Shown here piece by piece: positions 35,541 to 44,503 of a DNA stretch of 64,000 nucleotides. Positions within the stretch are counted from its first letter, which is position 1. Every line of letters starts with the position of its first letter. Under the pieces are notes generated by a model that worked only from the letters and a program-made list of their open reading frames with translations, was not told where the DNA came from and searched no databases. Location: NCBI GenBank assembly GCA_030674185.1, contig JAPXFY010000026.1, positions 50,047,246 through 50,111,245 of the forward strand. The letters are read 5' to 3'. This DNA is from Monoplex corrugatus. Taxonomy: Eukaryota; Mollusca; Gastropoda; Littorinimorpha; Ranellidae. Position numbers and translations under genes: made by a program.

Positions 35541-36085
35541 CCCCCTGTGGGGATGGTGGGGGCTCTTTCAGTGTCAATAATATCCCAACCTTCTGGATAT
35601 TCTGTGCTAGAAATTTCCTCTTTTCTTTCACTCTCTTTGTTTCTGCCTTCCTTTGCTTTCTGTCATTTCTTCCTATCGTTTTCTGCCTTGCTGGTCCATT
35701 CACCTGTATGAGTTTGATAAAGTATGTACTTTTTCTTAGGATTGATAATTAGGTACATACATTAAGTGCATTTTTGGTTCTAGGGAAATGAGATGTGCGA
35801 AAGCAGTTTTAGATAATTTAGGCCTCTTTTTATATGTGCTGTAGTGTCCTTATTATGTTTCAATTTGTATTCAGGTATGTTTTTTAAATCTCCTGTGTGA
35901 TAAATTGGATGGAGTGGTCAGCGCCAGGGACATCTCCTTAAATTATATGCGCAAATGCATGGATATACATGTGTACTTTTCTTTTCCTTTTTTACCTGTT
36001 GTGTATTGTGTATGTTTTGAAACAGGTTATAGCCCTGATGAGGCTCTATGCAGTTGGCTTGGCTTTAAACAAAAATAATAATAAT
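35541..36085 (+). repeat. R540 retroposon, copy D
   Basis: The copy begins CCCCTGTGGGGATGG and ends GGCTTTAAACAAAAATAATAAT with an (AAT)n tail at 36062-36085. The tail runs directly into the 3' tail of L2 copy 2, giving a tail-to-tail junction. Confidence 0.8.
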
Positions 36086-36152
36086 AATAATTTAATAATT
36101 ACAATATTTATATAGCGCAAAATCTTGATAAAATCAAATCTAAGCGCTGAAA

Positions 36153-36222
36153 CAGACACACACACACGCACGCACGCACACACACGCACGCACACACGCA
36201 CACACATGCACTCGCACACGCA

Positions 36223-36306
<84 letters not shown>
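36153..36306. repeat. (CA)n / CACG array inside L2 copy 2
   Basis: A CACG-rich segment is followed by about 85 bp of pure CA. It occupies the same place as the arrays in copies 1 and 3. Confidence 0.95.
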
Positions 36307-36307
<1 letters not shown>

Positions 36308-36445
36308 GCACATGGCTATAAATGGGGAGAAAGAATAAAAGCAATGGAAAATTATAGAGAGCATATTATATACAATTATATATTGCAATGTGATTCCCCT
36401 CCGAGTGGAGACAGGCTGCAGAGGGGATTGAGTGAGGTCAGGATT

Positions 36446-38575
36446 TTATGCAAAGGAGAAAAGGTGAGTTTTGAGAGCGGACTTGAAGGAGACAAAAGTA
36501 GGTTGCTGACGGACTGAGAGAGGAAGTTTGTTCCAGGAGAGCGGACCAGAAACAGAGAAGGCTCGTGGACCATAGGTATTGAGCTTAGTGCGTGGAAAGC
36601 GAAAAGTCAGAGGATCGGAGGCAGAGCGAAGGGTACGTGAGGGAACATAGATCTCAAGTAGGCTTGACAGGTAATCGGGGGCTGCGTTATTGAGGCTTTT
36701 GTAGTACATGGTGTCTAGTTTGTACTGTATGCGCTTTGATACAGGGAGCCAGTGAAGTTGTGCCAGGAGAGGAGATATGTAGTCAGCTTTTTTCTTTTTA
36801 AGTACAAGGCGTGCAGCATTGTTTTGAATGCGCTGTAGGATGTGAGTGGTGGAGGCAGGAAGACCGGACAGGAGTGAATTGCAATAGTCAATGCGAGACA
36901 TTATGAAGGAGAGAACGAGTTTTGCAGTTGTTTCGACAGAGAGATACTTCCTTATCAGGCTTATACGATGGAGGTGATAGTAGCAAGATCTGGCAGTTTG
37001 AGAAACAAAGTTGTTCATGGAGAGGGTAGAGTCAAGCAGACACCAAGGTTTTTAGCTGAATCAGAAATTGGGACTGATGTGTTACATAATGGGAGAGAAA
37101 GAGGAGGCAGCTGAGAAAGTTTCTGACGGGTGCCAATGAGGATAGCTTCTGTCTTGTCATCATTTAGCTGAAGTTTGTTGTATGTCATCCAATTTTTAAT
37201 GTCCGAGTAATACTCAGTGGTGCGAGATCAGGAGGCGCTGTATATTGTCAGGTGAGTCACTGTCTTGAAGTTGGGTGCCATCAGCATAGAAGTGGTGTTT
37301 TATAGAGTGGGAGTTGATGATGGTGGACAGGGGGGAGGTGTAAAGAGTGAAAAGAACAGGGCCAAGGACAGATCGTTGTGGAACACCACAGGTCAGATAT
37401 GCAGGTTGAGAGTAAGTGCCATTGATGAGAACAGTTTGTTTCCTGTTTGATAGATATGAAGTGAACCAGGAGAGAGCAATGTCAGAGATGCCAAAAGTAT
37501 GATGAAGTCTAGAAAGGAGAATACCATGATGAATGGTATCAAAGGCTGCAGACAGATCAAGGAGTGTGAGGAGAGAGACTTTGCCAGTATCAGTTGCAAG
37601 GAGGAGATTGTTGAGAATGTGTAGCAAGGCAGTTTCAGTGCTATGGCACTGGCGGTAGGCTGACTGGAAAGAATTGAGGAGATTGTTGGCAGACAGGTGA
37701 GAGTTCAGCTGGTTGAGGACAACTTTTTCAAGCAGTTTTGACAAGAAAGAGAGATTAGAGATAGGCCGGTAATTTTTCAGTTCATTTGGGTCTAAATTGT
37801 ATTTCTTGAGAGAGGGTGAACAATAGCAGATTGAAAGAATCTGGGACAGTTCCAGTTTGAAGAGAAGTGTTGATGATGTCAGTGATGAATGGGAGGAGCG
37901 TAGGGAGACAGTCAGAGTAGAGAGAACCTGGAAGAGGATCCAGTTCACAGGTTTTGAACGACATGGATCGATTGTGTTGAGAATTTCTTCTTGTGAGACT
38001 GGGGTAAAAGTAGTAAGAGGTGTGCCAGAGAAGGAAGGGTCAGGTGGGCATGGTTGACAGGGTGTCCTGTCAAGCCTGTCACGAAGAGTTTGTATTTTGG
38101 TGGTGAAATACTTGGAGAATACAGATGGGAGTTCTTCATTTGTGTGTTTTGTTGGGAGAGGTAAATCTTTTCATGTGCCAAGGAGATGATTCATGGTTGT
38201 AAAGAGTTCTTTTGAAGAAGAGGCATTCAGGATTTTGTTTTGGAAATAGCTTGTTTTTGCAGATGCAATGAGGGTGGATACTTTTGTTTTAGAGGCTTGG
38301 AAAAGTTGCCTATGTACATGTACATGTACAGTGAGTTTGGATTTGCGCCAGCGGCGCTCTGCTCTGCGGCGGGCACGTTTTGCACAGGCAATCTCATGAG
38401 TGAGCCAGGGGGTAGGGGGGCAGTCAGGTAAAAGACGGTTGTGGCTGGAGCATGAGTGTCTAGAAGATGGTGGAGAGTAGTATAGAATTCATTGGCAAGG
38501 TTATGTGACTTTTCAGAAAGGAGAAGGAAGGCATCAGATGAAAATGTGGAGAGGTCAAAATAACAAATAACCACT
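36446..38575 (-). pseudogene. L2-type reverse transcriptase, frameshifted (copy 2)
   Basis: From 38575 downward: a linker block (LANEFYTTLHHLLDTHAPA), then SMSFKTCELDPLP, YRPISNLSFLSKLLEKVV, the DLSAAFDTI motif, GVPQRSVLGPVLF, the catalytic box, and an uninterrupted C-terminal stretch of about 190 codons at 36446-37018 containing LSWNKLPLSVR. The catalytic box reads FYADG rather than FYADD near 37275-37295, so the second catalytic aspartate is lost. GVPQG is GVPQR. Frame changes lie near 38340, 37960, 37830 and 37225. The C-terminal region is better preserved than in copy 1. Confidence 0.87.
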
Positions 38576-38577
38576 TT

Positions 38578-38610
38578 TAATCTCTCAACCTATTCAACAG
38601 CTTCCTGCAG
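38578..38610. repeat. TTAA-MITE, left half, split by R540 copy E
   Basis: The sequence CTCTCAACCTATTCAACAG followed by CTTCCTGCAG matches the inner MITE hairpin. The other half resumes at 39160. Confidence 0.6.
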
Positions 38611-39159
38611 CCCCCTGTGGGGATGGTGGGGGCTTTTTCAGTATAAAGAATATCCCCACCTTCTGGAAATTCTGTGCTAGAAATTTCCTCTTTTCTGTCA
38701 CTCTCTTTGTTTCGTGCCTTCGTCCTTTGCTTTCTGTCATTTCTTCCTATCAATTTCTGCCTTGCTGGTCTGTTCACCCATATGTGTTCGATAAAGTCTT
38801 ATGTACTTTTTCTTAGGATTGATAATTGGTACTTGTATTAAGTGCATTTTTGGCTCTAGGGAGGTGAGATATGTGGAAGCAGTTTTAGGTGATTTATGCC
38901 TGTTTTTCTATATGTTTTGGTGTCCTTAGGTATGCCTAAATTTGTATTCAGTTTTGTTTTTTAAATGCCGTTTGATAAATTGGATGGGGTGGTCAACGCC
39001 AGGGGCACGTCCTTAGATTATGTGCGTGAATGCATTGATATGTGTACTTAATTTTCTTTCTTTTTTTTTCCCCCCTGTTGATGTTTTGAAGCGGTTATAT
39101 AGCTCTGATATGGCTCTACGCAGTCAGTTGGACTATAAGCAACATTAACATTAACAACA
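38611..39159 (+). mobile_element. R540 retroposon, copy E, with 12-bp TSD
   Basis: The copy starts CCCCCTGTGGGGATGG and ends in a tail of AACATT/AACAAC units. It is flanked by the identical 12-mer AGCTTCCTGCAG at 38599-38610 and 39160-39171. The target duplication with a simple-repeat tail identifies the family as retroposed by a LINE-like mechanism. No protein is encoded, so it is either a SINE or a LINE 3' end. Confidence 0.8.
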
Positions 39160-39300
39160 AGCTTCCTGCAGGATCTCAGTGTTTCATTAGCCTGCCGTTA
39201 AGTTTACTCCCTCACCAGGAAGCTGGTGGTTAGGGTGAGGGAATGAAAGAGTTAATGGCACATATTTGATGGACAGGTTGGAGGAGTAAAAAGCTTAACA
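39160..39300. repeat. TTAA-MITE, right half
   Basis: GCTTCCTGCAGGA at 39161 continues the hairpin interrupted by R540 copy E. GGAAGCTGGTGGTTAGGGTG near 39218 and a diverged outer end near 39275-39300 follow. Confidence 0.55.
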
Positions 39301-40052
39301 TGGTATATCATTCTGTTCCATTGTAATTCATTAATTGTGGAAGAAAATGGTGAGGTTTATTTTGAAAGGAAAATAAATTTTCGCTGTATTGATATTGAAA
39401 TAGTGGGTGGTGGTAACACTGCCTGCTCTGTCTTACGTCAGGTAGGTTTTGTGGTAGTGGGCAATTGTGACCAGAAGGTAGGTGTTGAACTACTAGTTGT
39501 CCAGCTGGGAACGAGTAACCATCTGTTTTCATAAGCATGCAGAACGACTTTCTATGAAAGGAGAGCATCTTTGTGAAGGAATGTGAATATATTAAGAGTT
39601 GTCTCTCTCAACCATAGGACAGTCACACAGTACTCTGTGTGTGTGTGTGTGAGTGTGTGTGCGCACGCACCTGAAGGCATGTGTCTCCTTGCTTGCATGG
39701 GGGGTTCAAGCTCTAGCAGGTCTACATATACATTGAGGTGGGAAAACTGGCCACTCTTTGCCACCCATGTGCAGTTGGGCAAGGCCAGACTCACAGCCTT
39801 GCCTACCTGACCTGGCTGTTGCAGCTTTGCCATGTATATCATTTGAGAGACAGAGACTGAGAGAGAGAAAAGACCTGGATGCAAAAGTGGGATGGGGATT
39901 GGGTGTAGGTGGAGGAAATGGAGGGACCATATCTTGGGCTTTTGGGCAAGAAAATGAAACTGATGTACTGGCAGTAAAGGAATGTTATTGCTGCCTCATG
40001 AGTCACATGATGTGGGAGCTTCAAAATAATCATGTCCAGGTAAGATTTTGTC
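39301..40052. other. IDH3B intron 1; possible SINE body fragment
   Basis: A segment at 39690-39760 (GGGGTTCAAGCTCTAGCAGG and onward) resembles on the minus strand the body of the SINE copies at 47.5, 52.9 and 53.4 kb. A short TG tract lies at 39637-39662. No gene was recognised. Confidence 0.4.
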
Positions 40053-40244
40053 TTAACCCTTTCACTCCCACACCCTATCCACCAACTGCAAAAAACTTAA
40101 CTCTTCGACTCCCGCACCCTATCCACTAGTCCTGCAGGAAGCTGGTGGATAAGGTGAGGGAGTCAAAGGGTTAAGTTTTTGCTTTGCTGGCATGGTTGGC
40201 AATACAGAATGCTGGTGGACAGGGTGCAGGAGACAAAGGGTTAA
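40053..40244. repeat. TTAA-MITE with nested copy, best-preserved
   Basis: The outer element runs from TTAA 40053-40056 to TTAA 40241-40244. The inner element lies between TTAA 40097-40100 and TTAA 40171-40174, and its 70 bp fold on CCTGCAGG. Outer-arm sequence AACTGCAAAAAAC before the inner copy and GTTTTTGCTTTGC after it would rejoin at a single TTAA. Confidence 0.85.
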
Positions 40245-41282
40245 CTACAGAATAAAATGAATTGATCCTTACTGACATCAGTTGATACCTGAGTTGTTTT
40301 ATGTTTCCACCTCTCCCAAGGCCAGCATCAGGATAAGTGTTGACTGTGTGTTTGGCTGTGTGTTTGTTTGGTGTTCATGTGATGGGAGAACTTGTCCCAA
40401 GATTGTAGGAAGCTCAAAACCAAGTGATCAAGATAAGGGTCAGTTTATTTTGTAAAGCATGGCCAAGTCAGGTGTTGATCTACATTCCTAACTATTACTA
40501 ACTACAGAATATTTCACTAATGAACATACGTTCACACAGTTTTGTGCGATTTTGCATGCAAAGTATTTTACCAATTTTGTTTTTGTTTCTAATTTTGTTG
40601 TTGTTGTTGTTATCATTGATAACTTAGAAAAGATTTCATGAATATTGGTAAAACATGAATAGTTGAATGCAGTCTGCACTTATAGTTAATTTCATGTGTA
40701 GATTTGCATTAAGTACTGTATATTGTTTCCATGCGTGTAGTTCTTTTCTGCAGAAAGTCCATCTCCCCACGGTATGGAGTTTTCCCAGAGGAAAGTCATA
40801 GACACATATTGAAGAAGAAACTTTCATATAATGGTAGAAAACAAATTTTGATCTTAGGTTTTTGACCATTTTTGTTTCAGATACAATTTTGTTCTTAGGT
40901 TTTTTACCATTTTTGTTTCAGACTATGTAATCATGAAAATATAGATGATCTAGGATATAGGTTACTATGACCTTGAAGAAACTTCATTTAAAGTAAAACT
41001 TGATGTTCACAGAGGGCAGTGGTGGACTGTCACAACATCAAAAACAGACTGCGAATATTGTCATAAGTCCCTGTAACAATGTTATTCATATACATTCATC
41101 AAAAAGTACTCATTACACTTTTATAGGCACTTTTTGCTGTGTGACTTTGTCCTTAGCATCTTTCCTTTTAAACTTACCCTTTAGCGACTCCTTAACAGTC
41201 CACGTCTTTGACAAAACTTGATGAAGATCGGCAACATAAAGAGCTGAGAAAATCATGTCCACACAATTTTTGTCATAACAGA
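40245..41282. other. IDH3B intron 1, nothing recognised
   Basis: A 27-bp segment (TTTTGTTCTTAGGTTTTTAC variants near 40848 and 40889) is imperfectly duplicated. No gene was identified. Confidence 0.45.
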
Positions 41283-41410
<128 letters not shown>

Positions 41411-41616
41411 CTGTCCCTCTGTCCAGTTGATATTGATTTTCTCCCTTTCTCTTTAAAATGAGAGATTGCAATAGATTGGACATTGTCATTGAAAACACTT
41501 TTTATTACAATTTACAGGGCAAACTTACATATTCTTACTACCCAGATTACACAGTATCTCAGCCTGTTGTAAACACAGCCTTTTTTTTTTTTTTGCCTTT
41601 TTTATTTCTTTTAAAG

Positions 41617-41765
41617 AAAATCACAGATCGGGTGAGTCATCCTGAAGGTCGGAACATGGTGACCTTGGTGCCAGGGGATGGGGTAGGACCGGACTTGATG
41701 GGCAGTGTGCGCGATATTTTCAACACTGCTGGTGTGCCTGTGGACTTTGAGGAAATCTTCATCAG
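41617..41765 (+). CDS. IDH3B: IDH3B exon 2
   Basis: The acceptor is a long T tract ending TTTTAAAG at 41616, and the donor is ATCAG|GTATGT at 41765. The exon encodes 49 codons plus two bases, beginning KITDRVSHPEG. It contains TLVPGDGVGPDLM, the N-terminal nucleotide-binding signature of the isocitrate/isopropylmalate dehydrogenase family (usually GDGIGPE). The usual Glu is Asp here, which is a conservative change. The segment VPVDFEEIFI matches the start of the large domain in IDH3 beta subunits. It starts in phase 0, as required by exon 1, and ends in phase 2. A 25-bp segment around the donor (GAGGAAATCTTCATC) is repeated twice just downstream, at 41780 and 41812. Confidence 0.93.
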
Positions 41766-42340
41766 GTATGTCTGTCATTTGAGGAAATCTTCATCTGGTC
41801 TACCTGTCATTTGAGGAAATCTTCATCAGGTCTGTCTGTTATTCTGTCTTCTTTCTTTTCTGGGCTTCAGATCTGTGTGTGGTACAGATGTTCTTCAGAC
41901 ACCACATGAAGTTTGGCGCTATCAGCCTGGTCCAGGTTCCAGAGCATTTCTGTGTCACTTGAGCTGTGCTCAGAAACCTTCTGCAGTAAATCAACTCTGT
42001 TGCATTTAGAATGTCAAGAACAGTATAACAATAGAGTTTATCAAATGACTGCTTGTATTCAGAATGTCCCAGAACTGGCCGTACATGCTTGGTACATTTC
42101 CATGGCATACTGGCTTAATGCTTTACTTACTGACTGGTATTTTCAGACTGATCAGAGTTTGATTCACAACTTTACACAAGTTCCAGTTGTTAGTCCATTT
42201 TGCTTATCATTATCCCAGTGTCTTTGTTATTGTCATTATTATCCTGTCTGCATTGAAAATATTGTCTTCTCCATTCATTTTCTTTCAGTAATACATGTAT
42301 TTGTATATGCTTTATAAATAGTGTTTGATTGAGAGAGAGA
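41766..42340. other. IDH3B intron 2
   Basis: Contains two partial repeats of the exon 2 end (41770-41845). A GT-rich array lies at 42341-42400. Nothing else was recognised. Confidence 0.5.
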
Positions 42341-42630
42341 GTGTGTGTATGTGTGTGTATGCATGTGTGTATGCGTGTGTGTGTGTGTGTGTGTGTGTGT
42401 AAGATTGGTGACTTTTGCAAAAGTTAATTTTTGTTTTGTTTTGTGACTTTTTTGCAAAAGTTAGAATACCTCTGGGAGTGAAAGGATTAATCCTTGCCCC
42501 AGAGTCAGTTGGTTGTACACAAGTCTCGGTGCAGCTGACTGCTAAGGATGTCATAAAGTATGGCAGAGTCAGGTGTCAGTCTGTGTGCCCTGGTTAATAT
42601 GACTGTGAGCTTTTTTCCCATCCCTGACAG

Positions 42631-42771
42631 TGAAGTGCAGCCATCACAGAGTGCCAGCTTGGAGACGGTGGTTAATTCATTCCGGCGGAATGGGGTGGGT
42701 CTGAAGGGAATCATCACCTCCCCCTCCAACTTCAAGGGAGGACTCCTGCAGACACTGAACATGAAGATAAG
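42631..42771 (+). CDS. IDH3B: IDH3B exon 3
   Basis: The acceptor is CCTGACAG at 42630 and the donor is ATAAG|GTGAGA at 42771. The exon completes a split Ser codon and encodes SEVQPSQSASLETVVNSF, then GVGLKGIITSP and the KGGLLQTLNMKI block. The last corresponds to the conserved segment just before the substrate-binding arginine region in IDH3 beta (GELASYDMRLRR-type). Many catalytic family members carry S-N-L-R here; the divergence in this segment is one reason to call the beta rather than the alpha subunit. It ends in phase 2. Confidence 0.93.
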
Positions 42772-42917
42772 GTGAGATGAGTTCTTTTGGTAGAATGGTG
42801 TGTGAACAGTGTGGGTCATCAGTATTATCACTCCTGCAATGGGGAACTATAGATGCAGAAATTAAGGCCCCCTGCTGTTTTGGAATCACAAGAGTTGTCT
42901 AGTTTGCTTTTAGGTAG

Positions 42918-43060
42918 TTAACGCTTTGACTCCCGCTCCTGTCCACCAGCATCCTGCATTGTCAAACATGCTAGCAAAGCAAAAACTTCACCCGTTGACT
43001 CTATCACCCTATCCATCAGCTGGGTAGCTGGTGGATAGGGTGTGGGAGTCAAAGGGTTAA
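42918..43060. repeat. TTAA-MITE, reverse orientation
   Basis: TTAA sites lie at 42918-42921 and 43057-43060. The interior order is reversed relative to the 40-kb copy: ATGCTAGCAAAGCAAAAACT comes first, followed by the hairpin half. Confidence 0.7.
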
Positions 43061-43239
43061 GGGTTCCTCTTTACTGCCATGCTGTCTTCTTCACAAGACT
43101 TTTTTATTGCTGTCTTCCAGGTCATTCACCTGTATTTCTTCCAGATTATTTCCTTAGCTTCCCAGAGATAGAATATGACTGCCTGTGAGGCGGGATAAAG
43201 AATGGTCATGCATGCAGTAATATGCTCCCTCTGCTAGAG

Positions 43240-43960
43240 ATGAAGGTTTGTGTGAACTTATGTGCTTAGATTCGGTACGCAGAGATGACACCGTGCTAAT
43301 TGCAGAAAATGAAAGGGACCTACAAAACCTTGTGAATATACTAGAAACAGAAAGCAAAGGTAAGGGGTTGGAACTAAACAGCAGGAAGACTGAAGTCATG
43401 GTGATCAGTAAAAAACATGAAAATGGCACAACCTTTACACAGATTAATAAGTTCAAATACCTGGGAACGGTCATTTCATCAGATGGAGAAGCACATCGGA
43501 AATAGTTGGCAGAATCGGCCAAGCCAAAACAGCATTCAAGAAGATGACAAGCATTCTTACCAACAAATGCCTATCAATTAACATCAGAAAGAGAGTCCTT
43601 GAATGTTATATAGAACCAGTACCTTTGTACGGATGCGAGGCGTGGACAGTCAGCAAGCAAAGCCAGAGCAGGATCGAGGCAGCCGAGATGTGGTTTCTAA
43701 GAAGAATGTTGAGAGTTCCATGGACAGCAAAGAAAACAAACGAGACAGTCTTGATGGACGCAGACACAAGAAGATCATTCAATAAGGAAGATTAGGAAAA
43801 GAAAGGCAACACTTGTAGGCCATTTTATGAGGAAAGGGGAAGTGGAGCACCTGGTCACAACAGGAAAGCTGGAGGGAAAAAGAGCACCAAGTAGACCCAG
43901 GGAGAAGATATTGGACGGACTTGTCAGGCAGTAGGCCTGCTCAAAATTCAAAATTAATAG
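43240..43960 (+). pseudogene. RTE-like LINE, 5'-truncated and frameshifted
   Basis: The fragment encodes AENERDLQNLV, LNSRKTEVMVISKK and FKYLGTVISSDG of the post-palm RT region, then YGCEAWTVSKQ, EMWFLRRMLRVPWTA and a decayed C-terminus. Frame changes lie near 43497 (within the segment before the thumb) and after the stop at 43793. It belongs to a different family from the LINEs at 1.0-5.0 and 5.8-6.7 kb, judging by the sequence of the shared blocks. It sits in IDH3B intron 3 in the sense orientation. Confidence 0.8.
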
Positions 43961-44110
43961 ACAAACAACAGATTTTTAAAACTCCTATCCTTATTTCCCC
44001 CTAACTTACCAGATCCACAACAGTCAGTAATTCAAATTCAGTTTCTAACATGTTTATTCATCATTTATACAACAAGGACAAACATCCAGGCACATATGAG
44101 AATGTAAACA

Positions 44111-44503
44111 AATAAACGATAACTGTAAACAATTTACATAGAAAACATCTTTCTTCACCCTTCACCGAGTGCCAACCCTTCCACAGCAGAACCAATAAGA
44201 TCTGATAAATTCACTCTTCGCTGTGTTTAGGCAATCACAAAATAAACAATAACTGTAAACAATTTACATAGAGAACATCTTTCTTCACCCTTCACCGAGT
44301 GCCAACCCTTCCACAGCAGAACCAATAAGATCTGATAAATTCACTCTTCGCTGTGTTTAGGCAATCACAAAATAAACAATAACTGTAAACAATTTACATA
44401 GAGAACATTTTTCTTCACCCTTCACCGAGTGCCAACCCTTCCACAGCAGAACCAATAAGATCTGATAAATTCACTCTTCGCTGTGTTTAGGCAATCACAA
44501 AAT
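44111..44503. repeat. 130-bp tandem repeat, three units
   Basis: The unit starting AATAAACAATAACTGTAAAC occurs at 44111, 44241 and 44371 with exact 130-bp spacing and very few differences. Adjacent upstream and downstream DNA is not part of the array. Confidence 0.95.

Larger units (their letters stand above)
36086..38577 (-). mobile_element. L2/CR1-type LINE, copy 2
   Basis: The 2.5-kb copy is very similar to 8325-10556 but extends about 260 bp further 5', into the linker between endonuclease and RT. Its 3' tail lies at 36086-36152, its internal (CA)n array at 36153-36306, and its 5' truncation at about 38577, bordering TTAA-MITE sequence. Confidence 0.88.

Noticed and set aside
44111..44503. 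CRISPR-like array
   Set aside because: The units are contiguous 130-bp repeats without unique spacers, in an animal genome.
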